Shown here in pieces: positions 25,438 to 37,365 of a stretch of DNA of 64,000 bases. A program made the translations under genes and the position numbers. The DNA comes from Rhynchospora pubera. Lineage: Eukaryota; Streptophyta; Magnoliopsida; Poales; Cyperaceae. Below the pieces are notes generated by a model. It saw nothing but the letters and a program-made list of their open reading frames with translations. It did not search any database and was not told the DNA's origin. Positions within the stretch are counted from its first letter, which is position 1; each line of letters starts with the position of its first letter. Where the stretch lies: positions 152,577,461 through 152,641,460 of the forward strand of contig CM051460.1 of assembly GCA_028095005.1 (NCBI GenBank), read 5' to 3'.

Positions 25438-26250
25438 TCATAACTTCAGGTTATTACTTTAATAACTTCAGGTTATTAATATCATAACTTCATTTTATTA
25501 CTTTAATAACTTTCGGTTATTAGTATCATAACTTCAGGTTATGATAAATGAAATATAGATAAGTAAATAAATAAATAAAATGAACAAATAAAGAGAGAAA
25601 GAAAAATAATAATAATTTAGCATTATAACTTCAAGTTTTATTTTATTTAATAACTTCTGGTTATTAAATCTTTTTGACTGCGCAATTTAAATAAATTAAT
25701 TGAAATAACTTCAGATTATTTTTCATTCAATGACCAATAATAAGTGCTAATATATTTTAAATTGGGAATAACTTCATGTTATTTTTCATCCAATATCCTA
25801 TAATAACTTCTGGTTACTTAAGGAACATAACTTCTGGTTCTTTGATAAAAAATTTCAACTTTGAATAATAACTTCGAGTTATTTATTAAATGATATTCAG
25901 TGGCATTCCATAACTTCTGGTTATATTAAACTTCAAATAGAACTTCATGTTCTAAGTAAAATAAATTGAAAAAATTAAGAACTTCAAGTTCTAAACAAAT
26001 TACTACAAGTATCAAGAACTTCAGGTTCTAAATAATTTTGAACGAAATATAAACTTCAGATTTTAAATAAGATAAATTTAAGTATTAGGAACTTCGGGTT
26101 CTAAACAAATTATTTATATAATTAAGAACTTCAGGTTCTAAATAACTTTAAATCGAAATATGAACTTCAGGTTCTTCATGCAATAAGAACTTCGGGTTCT
26201 TGATAAACTTTCAAGTTTGAATAATTCCTTCAAGTTATTATTTTTATCAT
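25438..26250. repeat. Array of about 20-25 short dyads with covarying arms
   Basis: Each unit has a short left arm, a five-base spacer (TTCAG, TTCTG, TTCGG, TTTCG or TTCAT) and a right arm complementary to the left. Examples are 25460-25478 (TAATAAC/GTTATTA), 25524-25546 (nine-base arms ending CATAAC/GTTATG) and 25767-25783 (AATAAC/GTTATT). Nearer the LTR the arms become AGAAC/GTTCT, with TAGAAC/GTTCTA and AAGAAC/GTTCTT variants. Some units are imperfect. The units lie between 10 and 60 bases apart in AT-rich DNA, in the element's leader where gag would be expected. Confidence 0.85.
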
Positions 26251-26757
26251 CATTCACTTCAGGAAATGTTTCTCATAAATTTTAAACAAAAAAATATAGC
26301 AATAAAAAAATTCTAATAAAATTGAAATTAATAAATTATATGATATCAATCATACTTTTTACTTACCTTCAAATTTCTTTGAGCAATTTATTCTTACTTA
26401 CCTAGAAACTTTGCAACTTCTTCGTAGCAATTTGTGCTAACAATTTTGTAATTCCTTTCGAGCAAATTCATGCTGATAACGTGTTGTAAAATAAGGTGGA
26501 AGAAAGAAATAATGAACAATATATCAAGAGTAAGTAAGACAATATTCTCAATCACAAATTTCAGAATTTTATTCTCTCATTCCAACCATACATATAAATG
26601 TACAATGCCTCTATTTATAGGCTACAAAAAAATATCTCACGTAATGACAATAAATAGGTAGTGGAGATCATGGATATAAATGTGTAGTGGAGATAAATGC
26701 TTAGTGGGAATATGAAGATGAACAATCCACATAATTATTTAATTTCATAACATCAAC

Positions 26758-26955
26758 AAATTTATCAGGCAGGCAGGCAGACCTACATTTTTGGGCCCAT
26801 AGTTTTGGGCTCAGGCAGGCATCCCTCAATATTTGAAATACCAGGCCAGGCTTAGGCCTGGCATTTTTCTCGGGACCTGGCCCATTGACATCCCTAGCCT
26901 TGGGGGCCGAAAGTATTTTAGACTTGGATTTGGGGAGGCCCATTAACCTAAGACA
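26758..26955. mobile_element. Fragments of hAT-type elements at the segment A/eIF3b boundary
   Basis: The stretch to about 26896 contains CAGGCAGG repeats and ends CCCATTGACATCCCTA, a form typical of the right end of plant hAT elements; no matching left end is present. The next 55 bp (about 26900-26950) match the inside of the small hAT-like element at 40211-40389. The boundary seems to be built from transposon debris. Confidence 0.55.
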
Positions 26956-27162
26956 TTAATTCCGGGGATAATGGAGCGCTCAACATCCAACCGTCCTTTT
27001 AGATCGGACGGTCCGCGCTGTACGCTGTCGACTCTGCAAATCCTAAATTCCTAGTGCGCTCTCCAAGTTCCCAAGCCCCAAACCCGCCGCACTCTCCCCC
27101 ATCCCTGAGTCGGCCTTCTCCTCTCTCTCTCTCTCTCTCTCGCGCTTTGCAACTTTCGCAAA
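26956..27162 (+). promoter_or_regulatory. Upstream region and leader of eIF3b copy 1
   Basis: GC content is higher than in the surroundings. A dyad GGACGGTCC lies near 27006-27014, and a CT microsatellite (about 27117-27141) sits some 20 bp before the ATG. Only the part from the CT tract onward is shared with eIF3b copy 2, so this is probably the ancestral promoter, now private to copy 1. No TATA box was recognised. Confidence 0.6.
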
Positions 27163-30100
27163 ATGGCGGCGGCGGCGCTTTCGATGCCGGAGATCGAAAA
27201 TAAAGCGATGAATCTCGGAATAGATCTTTCTACTATAGATTTCGATAATATCGTGCTTCCTCCTGGCGACGACTTTGGTATCAACAGGTACCTTAATTAT
27301 TATAATCCCTTATCACAGGATCCATCACTGCTCGTTTTTTTTAATAAAAAAAAACTGCTCTAGACGGTCATTATTGTATTGGGGTTTATTTGCTTTCCTG
27401 ATTGTATTGTGGATCATGCAATTTAAGGATGAATAAGATGTTTGAATTTTCAGTTGTTTTGTACTTTTTTTTTGAAAAAATGACAGTGATGACGAGGATA
27501 TTCTTCATGAAGAGGAGGCACCAGAATTTGAGACTGGTTATGGGAATGTCATTGTGGTGGATAACCTTCCTGTTGTTTCACCTGAGAAATTTGCCAAACT
27601 AGAGGGGGTTATTCGCAAAATCTACGGCCAGACTGGTGTAATTAAAGAAGGGGGTCTATGGATGCCTGTAAACCCTGATACAAACATGACTCTTGGCTAT
27701 TGCTTCATCGAGTTCAACACTGCACAGGTTATTATTTATTTTTTTTAATGCTAAAGGGTTATACTTGGGTATCTACTGTATGACTGCATGGTTTGATATC
27801 AAGTATACTAAAGGCTCATTTCATGCATGTGTGATTATCAAGTATGCTACCACAAACAAGTGATCATGTATATGAGATTAATGTATTATCACTTGTGCCC
27901 CCAGCTTTGAAAAACTACCTTTTGCCCTCCCTATAAACCTTGGAAGACAATCAAACTAATCCTTACTACAAATCTTTCCACATACAAGGAGCAATATGAT
28001 GTTTTTGGTTTCTTAAAAGAAATTATTACAATAGTTCATGGGTTGTATTTTGTTCTGATTTAAATGAGGTACACACTGTTTTGCAAGGTGATTTACATGA
28101 TATTTGGTGTTTATTAGGGCATACTTCAAATTGTTCCTTTTATTTAAGCATCAAGGCGCCTCAATTAAGCATCCTAGCAACAAGGGAGAGCAAAATAAAA
28201 ATAGATTTTGTTCATATTTTCAGAGAAATTGTTGAATCTGGAATGTTTGCTAAAAACTAGTTAAACATTCACAAGTAGTAGTAAGTTGAACAGTTACATC
28301 ATGTTGCCTCCAAGCTTTATATATTTTATGCAATAATTTGATGAAAACAAAATCACAGGAAGCTAAAGAAGCCAAGGAGAAGACTGATGGGTACAAACTG
28401 GACAAGTCTCACATATTCGTTGTCGATATGTTTGATGATATCGACAGGTACATGAATGTACCTGATGAGTGGACCCCGGCTGAGATCAAACCCTATGAGG
28501 CTGGAGTAATTCTCCAATTCCTCTCTCTCCTGACCCCGCCTCTGTTATCATCAATTAATATGATATTTTTCCTTACGACTGACTTTTTATCTTTTTGTTA
28601 AAACTTTTGACAGGACCATCTTCAGCATTGGCTGACTGATGAAAAAGCCAGAGACCAATTTGTAATTCGTGCTGGAACTGTTACTGAGATATTTTGGAAT
28701 GATGCAAGGCAGGTGCGGCCTGATCCTGTTTATCAGCGCCAGGTATGCTCTCTCTATGTAACATGTTCTTTTGGTTCAATATTTTTCAGTACTTGCATTA
28801 GCTGACTGATCCTGTGTTTGAGTGCCATGTATGCTCTCTTTATTTATATGTGCGCTTTTCTGTTCATTAGTTTGTTCAGTGCAGTTGATTTTTATAAGAG
28901 AAATAAAAATTGAGAAAGTTTAATATGCACTGTGAACTTTTTCAGAGGTATTTTTATAAATTGACAAATCTAATTTAATCAATATAATCTACGTATTGAA
29001 ATCTCATAGCAAACCAAATTTTATAATTTTTTAGTTTTTATTACTATTTTTTATTTTCTAAAACATGCTATTATTGAAAACAAACTACTATTTACAACAT
29101 TCAAAAAATGACAGATTTTAAAAAATTCGAAAAAATAGTAATAAAATCTCAAAAATTGTAAAATTTGATTTTTCTATTAGATTTCAATATGTAGATTAGA
29201 TTTGTCAATTTACAAAACTACCTCCAAAAAAGTCCGCGGTGCATAGAAAGTCCTATGCACTATAGACATATTAAACTTTCTCTTTGAAATTAATATAGTT
29301 TGAGGTGGTGAGAACTTGAGGTTCTATGTTTTAGTAAAATTTTATCCATATAATAAAATTAAACACTTCTTTTAAATTACTTATGGTAGTAAAGATATCA
29401 GATGTCACCAATTTTATACCATTACTAAATTGCGTGTCTGGTTGTGGCAATTATGGTCCATTCCTGATGGGTCAATCCAAACTGACCTGACCTGACCTGG
29501 TAGTTTTTTTTTCTTTTTTGTCAAACTCATGTCCCACCTATTATGAGTCTCCACAGGTCTGGTCTTGTACTGGAGTCATGACCTTCTTTGAAATGCAGAA
29601 TTAAATACGTACTGAGAACTGTATTTACTGTGTTTAATATGTTAAAGAAAAGCTGAATTGTAAAAAGGCTTGGATCTGATCTTTGGCAGGCAACCTATCT
29701 GTTGCTGCCAAACAACAAATAAAGGCTTAAACATTACTTCCGTAATTAAACATGTTAATTGTGGTTTTATTTGTGTCCTATACTCCTATCAGGGTTAGGA
29801 AAGCAAATATTAAACAATAAACTTTAGCTTGTACCATACAGTAGCATCTTTGTGCTGCTGATGGGTATCTTTGTCAAATGATCTTATAAGTTGCTTCTTT
29901 TCTTGTTTTCATTCTTCCTGATGAGTCATTGGGTCAATTGGCTTTCTTTCTTCTGGTGTTCTCTTTGAGGGATACTGGGATACTTATGCACTTCTCAGAT
30001 ATTCATTTGTTTGTTTCTTATTTATTTTTCTTTTTGCTTTTCTTTTCTACAGTATTGGACAGATAGTTTTGTACAGTGGTCGCCTCTAGGAACGTATTTG

Positions 30101-33100
30101 GCAACTGTTCATCGACAAGGTGCTGCCGTCTGGGGTGGAAAAAGTACATTTAACCGTATCCACAGGTTTCCTCATAACCAGGTATGTGTTGCTGTGTGCC
30201 TGTGTTGGGGAGGTAGTGTTGTAACCAGTAGTTTAGTATTGATGGAGCCATATCAGTTGTCTATTGTGTCTATATGTCAGTGTACAGGATCATGTTAGGT
30301 AGACACCAGTTTCTTCTCTCGTCTATTTAATTATTGTGTTGTTTTCCTTTTTCTTCTTTATTCTTTTCTCGAATCAGCTCTCCCATTAGGCCTAAGGATT
30401 AGAACCCCTAAATTTACCTCTCAAGGCAACACCACATTCTTGATGAGTTTTCCTTGGCTTTTTAGGCTCTATACCAATGGTAAGGTTGTATTTGTACTGG
30501 GGCAGCTTTTGTTGTCGTTTTGTTGAATCCTTCCTAAATTTAAGACCAATCAAGTAGAAAACCAAGAAAGTAGAAGCACAAAGAAAATGTCAAAAACAGG
30601 GAAGAGCAAACCAACCAAGAGAGTAGAAAAACACTCACAGACGTACTACAAGCTGTACGCTTGGAGTCTTTGGATCCTGTTTGTATTGAAAACCTTGTTT
30701 TTTTTTCCCTGAAATGTTATTTATTTTAACAGGTAAAACATATTGATTTTTCACCTGGTGAAAGGTTTCTGGTAACATACAGTAGCCAGGAGCCGAGCAA
30801 TCCTCGTGACACTCATGTAAGAAACATATCTCAGTTGCAATTTTATATGTCATCTTATTTGTTTGTCCTGTGATGCAGTAATAATTTCTTTTTGGGTGGT
30901 TTTAGAGGGTTGTGCTGAATATTTTTGATCTGGGAACCGGAAAGCTGATGCGTGATTTCAAAGGAAGCGTTGATGATTTCACAACCGGAGGCAGTGGTGG
31001 GCTGTCTGGTATTTCATGGCCTATTTTCAAGTAAGAAATACTAAATATTATGTTTATTTTAACTCTGACAAAAATTTTGAGCATAAAACGAAATCTTGTG
31101 GCTTGTGAGAACTACAGCACCGGACCTCCACTATAAAGATTTATTTGCTCAGCTGCATTTGCACTGAGTGTGAATGAAGCCTATCCTGAAGATAATTGTG
31201 GGTATGCACTGATTTTTGCATTTTATCTTTCTGTTCTGTTGTAGGTGGGGTGGTGGGAAAGAGGACAAATATTTTGCCAGGATAGGTAAGAATGCAATTT
31301 ATGTGTACGAGACAGAGACATTTATCCTGGTGGATAAGAAGTCATACAAAGTGGATAATGTGGTTGACTTCAGCTGGTCCCCCACTGATTCAATACTTGC
31401 TCTGTTTGTCCCTGAATTGGGCGGAGGCAATCAGCCTGCCAGGGTAAGCTGTGATTTTAGATTACAGTTGCATCCCTCAATTACCTGTAATGGTTTCCGG
31501 TGTTACTTATGTTGATCATATCTTTGGTATTACTTACGACCATAGAATTTAGTATCTTAAGATACACGATACGTAACTCACGATACGATACGATTCATAG
31601 CCCGATCGATACGTATCTTGACCATTGTATCTCAATTGCAGTGTATCTTAATGTATCTTAAGATACACGATATGTAACTTACGATACTAGGGTGTATCTT
31701 AAGATACAAACGATTCGGTAATACTCAATCGTGAAACAATTTGTTTTAGTAGAATAATAATAACAATAATAATCATTTTCAACTATAATTAATAAAGATT
31801 ATAATAGAATATTAGTAGAATAATAAGAACAACAACAATAATAATCATCATCATCATTTATGCAAATTATATAGCATAATACTATACTATAATGATTAAT
31901 AGCTTAATAGTTTCTACATATATTTTGTAATATAATTTATATAGATTATAGTTTTATACAATATAATATTTATAATTTATACGAATAAAAAATATATTAA
32001 TATTATACAATATGTTGTTATAAAATACATTACACTATTGTAAATAATATAATGATTAATAATTTATACATACAAAAATAATTAATAATGAGTATAATTT
32101 ATACAGATTTTATAGTGTAATATCATAGATTAAAATTGTAAATGATTTATGCATATTATATATTATAAAATTTAAGTAAAATCCAATATTTATACACTAT
32201 ATTTAAAGAAGGCTGAATTATCGAATGATTATAAGGATATAATGTGATATTAGAACTTTCTTTTAATGAAAATAGTTCAATATAAATTCTAATTACTTAT
32301 TTTACATAATTTTAAGGATAGCTTAGCGTATCTTAAACGAATCGATACGATACACGATACACGATACGATACTTAATGCTACGATACACGATACATTTTA
32401 CGATTCAACTTCTATGCTTACGACCATGAAAACTGGCCAATTCTCCAAAAATTTTTATATGTTTACTATTGTTTGGGATAGTTATCGTATCAAACTAGGT
32501 GCGATTTCTGAAAAGTTTGGTTGCCGATCAAGTGCTTATAAGCTGGACTTTGATTGACTTATGGATTTTCAAATTGCATCAAATCTGATACTCAACCTAA
32601 CTAAAATGTCGGGAACATTTTTATGATTTTAATTCTTTTTATTTCTTATTTTGATGACTATTTTGTCGGTTGTCATGTCAGTCAAATAATATATTTCAAC
32701 CTATCCCATTTTGTTGTTACCATTATATATGTATTTGGCTCCTCTCTTTTTCTGTGTTCTGAAGGTAGCATTGCTATTTGGTTATTTATATGGTATGCCA
32801 TACACATGATGATGACAGTAAATCATAGATGTTGTGCTTTGGGTGTACTAGCTGTGTAAATTTATCTGCTTATAATAAAATTTTTATGACACAGGTTAGT
32901 CTGGTTCAAATGCCTGGGAAAGTGGAGTTGCGTCAGAAGAACCTCTTCTCAGTGAGTGACTGTAAGATGTACTGGCACAGCAATGGGGAGTATCTGGCAG
33001 TTAAGGTTGACCGGTACACCAAGACAAAGAAATCGACTTACACGGGCTTTGAGCTCTTCCGCATCAAGGAGCGTGATATTCCCATTGAGGTTTTGGAACT

Positions 33101-35379
33101 CGATAACAAGAATGACAAAATCATTGCTTTTGCTTGGGAACCAAAAGGCCATAGATTTGCTGTTATTCATGGTGATGGACCTCGCCCTGACGTATCATTT
33201 TACTCAATGAAAACGGGTGGTATTACTGCTCGTGTGTCCAAGCTCACTACTCTTAAGGCTAAGCAGGTGATTGGAATTCACATTTAAACTTAATTAACTG
33301 GAGCTTTGTTTTTGAAATATGACTAACAAAATTTAAAAGTTTAGTTTGGCCAAAGTGCTTAACTAGGCAAATAAAAGATGAGTTGGCATTGATTGACCTT
33401 ACTTGGGTGTGTTTGTAGTTTGTACTGATTTTTGTTTTGGGTTCTTAGATGTTTTCCTTAAGAATCATTGGGTTTGAAGTTAGTTGAATTTATTTGTTTG
33501 GCATTTGTTCATTGACAATGTTTGATGCTTTGGTTTGTTGCAGGGAGCCAAGCTAGGGAGTTAGTTTTTAATTCTATTATAATACTAAAAATAATTATAG
33601 TTATTGTTATTTATTAATTATTATTATTGTTATAGTTTTCATGTTTATTGATATCGTTGTCATCATCATCATCATCATCATCATCATCACTAGTTAGGCT
33701 GCAGTGTGGCACTGATTGGCAGTGCTACTTCCTCCAGATTCTGCTTTTGGAGTTCCTATTAGCTAACTAAAGCACTCAATGTAATCAACGTATTAAGATC
33801 TTGGAAGAAAAATCTTATATTATTAGATTATCTAATATGGGCCAGGTGAAAAGTTGTTGAATTTGGAATCAATAACATCACTTTCCCCAATTTAAAAAAA
33901 ATAGTAAATAAATCTAAACAAAAAAATCAAGTTTCGTTTCCTATAAATTATAATCTGTAGATTATATTGAGTGCTTCAGATCAGCTGATTGGGAATTTCA
34001 TATTTAGAATTTGGAGCGGTAGCACCAGTAATCAGTTCTATGTACAGAACCATAGTTAACTTATTTTAAATAATTATTATTAATTTAATTTTTGTTTGCA
34101 TAATTTTTTTAAGTTATATGAACCTAACTTGCTCTTAAACATTAACTTAAATGCTATGACAGGCAAATGCGCTGTATTGGTCTCCAGCAGGCAGATTTAT
34201 TGTTCTAGCCGGGCTGAAAGGATTTAATGGCCAGCTTGAGTTTTATAATGTGGATGATCTCGAGACTATGGCGACAGGGGAACACTTCATGTGCACAGAT
34301 ATCGAGTGGGACCCGACTGGAAGGTGCACTATTTTCATACTTATTATTTTATATTAAGGTTTATCCTTTGGTTTATGAGTACTATACTGGATAATCCTGG
34401 TTGAGTTCTTTAATGTTGTGTTGTGCTGGGACAGATACCCCGTTGGAACCTTCTTTTTCATTGTGCAGTTTTCGTGCTTCATTCTCTGTTTTCTTGTTGC
34501 ATGATTGGATATCTGATTGTTGGGTCAGACTTGACAGCAACTAACTCTCTTTGAAAGCACCTTTTCTAGTACAAAACCAGCATTGTAATTTGTGATACTG
34601 GTACTGGTGTTCCTTGTTATTACCGCTACATTGCTTTCAATCAGTTGATATTTGTGGTTATCCTTGTTCCATATTATTCTGGATTCAGGTATGTGGCCAC
34701 AGCTGTTACATCGGTGCATGAAATGGAGAATGGTTTTCACATTTGGTCATTCAATGGCAAGCTTCTCTACAGGATCCCCAAGGATCATTTCTTCCAGGTA
34801 TTTTAACTAGAGCTTGTACATGCTAATATTGATTTCGCTGCTAGTTCAAACTTTTGTATGTATGTGAGCCATTTTTGTCAAAATATGTTTTGTATAGCAA
34901 CATACTTAGAACGATATCAGTAACACCCATCTCCAAGATACAGAAATAATCATACCTATAAATCTAGCTAGCCCATACATCTCAATATATCATTTACTTG
35001 AAAGGCTGTGCATCCTTAATATGCCTTTGTTCTTACAAAACAGTTCCAATGGAGGCCGCGCCCACCATCTCTCCTGAGCCCAGAGAAAGAAGAAGAGATT
35101 AGCCGCAATCTGCGTAAATACAGCAAGAAATACGAGGCCGAGGACCAGGATGTGTCCTTGGCACTGAGTGAGCAAGACAGGAAGAAGCGTCGCGCCCTGC
35201 AAGAAGAATGGGAGACTTGGACTGCTCGTTGGAAGCAGTACCATGAGGAGGAGCGGGAGCTAAGATTGCAACTCAGGGATGGTGAGGCCAGTGATGATGA
35301 AGGAAGCCAGGAACAGTACGAGGCCAAGGAAGTGGAGGCTGAGGAGGTCCTTGATGTCCATGAGGAGATAGTTGACTAG
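27163..35379 (+). CDS. eIF3b: Translation initiation factor eIF3 subunit b, copy 1
   Basis: Twelve exons: 27163-27287, 27487-27727, 28359-28505, 28614-28742, 30053-30181, 30733-30816, 30906-31030, 31245-31443, 32895-33266, 34163-34323, 34689-34797 and 35044-35379. They join in frame to 718 residues, the normal plant eIF3b length. The subunit is a core scaffold of the eIF3 complex on the 40S ribosome. An RRM lies at about 59-145 (VIVVDNLPVV and GYCFIEFN). A beta-propeller region follows, with YWTDSFVQWSPLGTYLATVH, NLFSVSDCKMYW, FAWEPKGHRFAV and TDIEWDPTGRYVATAV. The acidic, charged C-terminus (KKYEAEDQDVSL, ending EEIVD) is the part that binds other eIF3 subunits in known family members. Introns 4 and 8 carry transposon insertions absent from copy 2. 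No frame break was found. Confidence 0.95.
28912..29282. mobile_element. Foldback Mutator-like MITE in eIF3b copy 1 intron 4
   Basis: The ends GAGAAAGTTTAATATG and CATATTAAACTTTCTC are perfect inverted repeats, and the inside is also largely self-complementary. eIF3b copy 2 lacks the element at the matching intron position. The flanking nine bases (ATAAAAATT and TTTGAAATT) match at six of nine positions. GAG...CTC ends with a 9-bp duplication suggest a Mutator-like element. Confidence 0.75.
31541..32416. mobile_element. 876-bp element rich in GATACG motifs in eIF3b copy 1 intron 8
   Basis: It begins CATAGAATTT and ends with TTCTATG, giving short inverted ends. It is flanked by the 8-bp duplication CTTACGAC (31533-31540 and 32417-32424). 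Copy 2 has an empty site here. Both terminal regions carry many copies of GATACG and of TATCTTAAGATAC-type palindromes; the middle is very AT-rich and has no coding potential. An 8-bp duplication suggests hAT, but the ends are not typical. Confidence 0.8.
33659..33688. repeat. CAT trinucleotide microsatellite, eIF3b copy 1 intron 9
   Basis: About ten CAT units in a row. The matching place in copy 2 (around 55453-55535) has instead expanded TTG runs and only a short CAT run. Confidence 0.9.
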
Positions 35380-35644
35380 GAGACTAGTAAACTTTCACTT
35401 TTTTCCCTTTGGATTTTGTTAGTTTCATTTGCTGTGGAGTAGGGTGATGAGCATGTTATTTGCTTATTCATATGTTGAAATGGATGTCTAGTTACAGAGA
35501 TTTTAAATGATACTTGGGTAAATTTGTTACAAGATAATGGAGAGTAGACTTTATTTATTGAGTTAGAAAGGATCTGAAATTTTGCGCATAGCTAGATTTT
35601 GTATGATATTTTGAAGGTCTCTAATATTTAAGCATGTGTTTAAG

Positions 35645-36008
35645 GTCTCTAGTATTTTTCTTAACTGTAGTTTTGCTGTTTTGCTTAAAAACCTCATTGG
35701 TAGATTCTAGTGAACTTCTAATAGTTCCAGCATAGGCCGTATTTCCTAAGCAAATAATATTCCTAAATTGTTTATAATTATGTTTGCAAATTTCCATATC
35801 GGGTCAAGGATTAAGAACAGCGTCATTGGAATCCAAAGCTACTTGAAATATTATAGACATTGTCTACGTATTGCTAGTGTTTCTTATTTCCAAGTAGGTA
35901 TCATCAAAAGCAAGGACAGGGCTGCATGGAAGGAAGTTTGGTGGAAACCAAGTTGTTGCCGTCTTCTACCCAGGGAACAAGTTTTCTCAGGGTGAATATG
36001 ATGCCTAG
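35645..36008 (+). pseudogene. Orphan 3' end of the U2AF gene (last intron part and last exon), segment B
   Basis: Paralogous to about 16710-17174. Only part of the last intron and the terminal exon (35898-36008) are present. The exon has lost 27 bases (nine codons, in frame) just after its first base quartet, and one Glu codon has become Gly (PGNKF). The 3' splice site and the rest of the frame to the TAG stay open. There is no upstream U2AF exon; the fragment begins about 270 bp after the eIF3b copy 1 stop. Confidence 0.88.
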
Positions 36009-36436
36009 ATGGTGTGTTATGGTTTATCCAACACTACTGTCGTCATTTGCACTCCTGTAGAATTTAGACCTCCGTATGGAGCTTAGTGACTTCAAAGTTT
36101 AATAGATATAGCCTCTTTAAATTGTGGATTTTTTTTAGGTGTGTTTACACAATTTGGAAACTAATTATTTTGGGAAGCAACTTTTGTGACAGTTATCTTT
36201 GCAACTTAACTGAAATGCTACTTGATGGTGTTTTTCTTTTTTGAATGTTTGAAACGATTTAGTGGAAATGCCCAGTTCTTTTGAGGTGAAGTTGTTGAAA
36301 GAGGTCTATTGCTGGTGCGATCATATTGTGGTAACCTATAATAGTTTAGGTTAGGGCGTTTCCGGCTGAAGCTTCAGGATACGGGAACATTTCCCTAATT
36401 TACACCGCATGTAATGTGGTAGCAGCTAAATCTCTA

Positions 36437-36847
36437 GGGCTGTGTTTGGTAGAGGAGTAAAAGAGGATTAAAGTTAAGGAGTATTAAGTAGTTAAGCTTA
36501 CTCCACACGTTGTAAGTCATGTTTGGTATGAAAAGTAGAAGATTAAGTGAGTAGTAAGTGAGGATATAAAAATATTACATAATTGTTGATTATAAAATGG
36601 CCAAATTATCCTCATTTTTTTTTCTTTTGTCAAAGAATGAGGGTATGTAGAGGAAAGAAATAAATGTGGAACCCACAATTGAGACTTACTTCATGGATTA
36701 ACTTTACTTCACCTATCTAGGAGAAGTAATTTACTCCTCTGATTTTGGTCCTTACTCCACTCTACTCCTTTTTTACTCCACGTTTGGAAGATTAAAAATG
36801 GATTAAGAGTCTTACTTTTCATTTAATCCTCAACCAAACATAGTGGA
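36437..36847. mobile_element. Tourist-like MITE
   Basis: The left end reads GGGCTGTGTTTGGTAGAGG, and the reverse complement of the right end reads TCCACTATGTTTGGTTGAGG. CTA and TTA flank it as a likely degenerate 3-bp duplication. Segment A has the empty site near 17620. A related copy lies at about 42410-42700. Confidence 0.75.
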
Positions 36848-37365
36848 TTAGTACTAAACCGAGCAAACCCAATACTGGGTTAAGTTGGTATAGAAGAACT
36901 GCACTATCTTTACATCGGCCTCGAGTACTTGCAATGCAGTATTTAGCTTTCTGAATCTCTCTTAAGACGTTTGGAATATTTAGTTTACTTTATCATAAAG
37001 TGACAATCGTTAATTGCAAGGTGCATATAGTAATTTATTTGAAGATTTGATTTCACATAATAAAGTGCAGATATATCCCAAGTCCTAAGGGAATTTTGCC
37101 ATAGCATTATCTTGGTCATGCGGTCATACCAAAATACGTTTGCAGTTATTATTAAACAAATCTGTACATGTACAAGGTAGATATTATTAAACAAATAATT
37201 ATCAGTTTTTATTTATCATTTACAACAATGGAAGTTCCATTCTACCTATTTAAGATTTGTTCGCATCTATCTACCTAAATTTCCAGGGAAATCAATGCTT
37301 CCAAAAATAAAAAGGCAAACAAAATGTATCCCATTGAAATCTTGGGAAGTGATATGCCTATCCAG

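Larger units (their letters stand above)
21167..26752 (-). mobile_element. Ty1/copia LTR retrotransposon with decayed pol
   Basis: Two 271-bp LTRs (21167-21437 and 26482-26752) begin TGTTG and end TAACA and differ at only three positions by eye. The 5-bp duplication TCAAC flanks the element (21162-21166 and 26753-26757). It reads on the minus strand. TTATCAGCA just inside the right LTR fits a tRNA-Met-type primer site, and the purine run AAGGGGAAG lies beside the left LTR. The gene order protease-integrase-RT-RNase H is that of copia. No gag frame was found between primer site and protease; that space holds an array of small dyads. The insertion lies in segment A just beyond the end of detectable A/B similarity. 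Confidence 0.95.

Noticed and set aside
25438..26250. Dyad array as a CRISPR array
   Set aside because: This is a plant nuclear retrotransposon; units are irregularly spaced, diverged, and there are no uniform spacers or cas genes.
35016..35327. Antisense frames over eIF3b last exons (also 56835-57146)
   Set aside because: They occur in both copies only because the sense strand is coding, and resemble no family.
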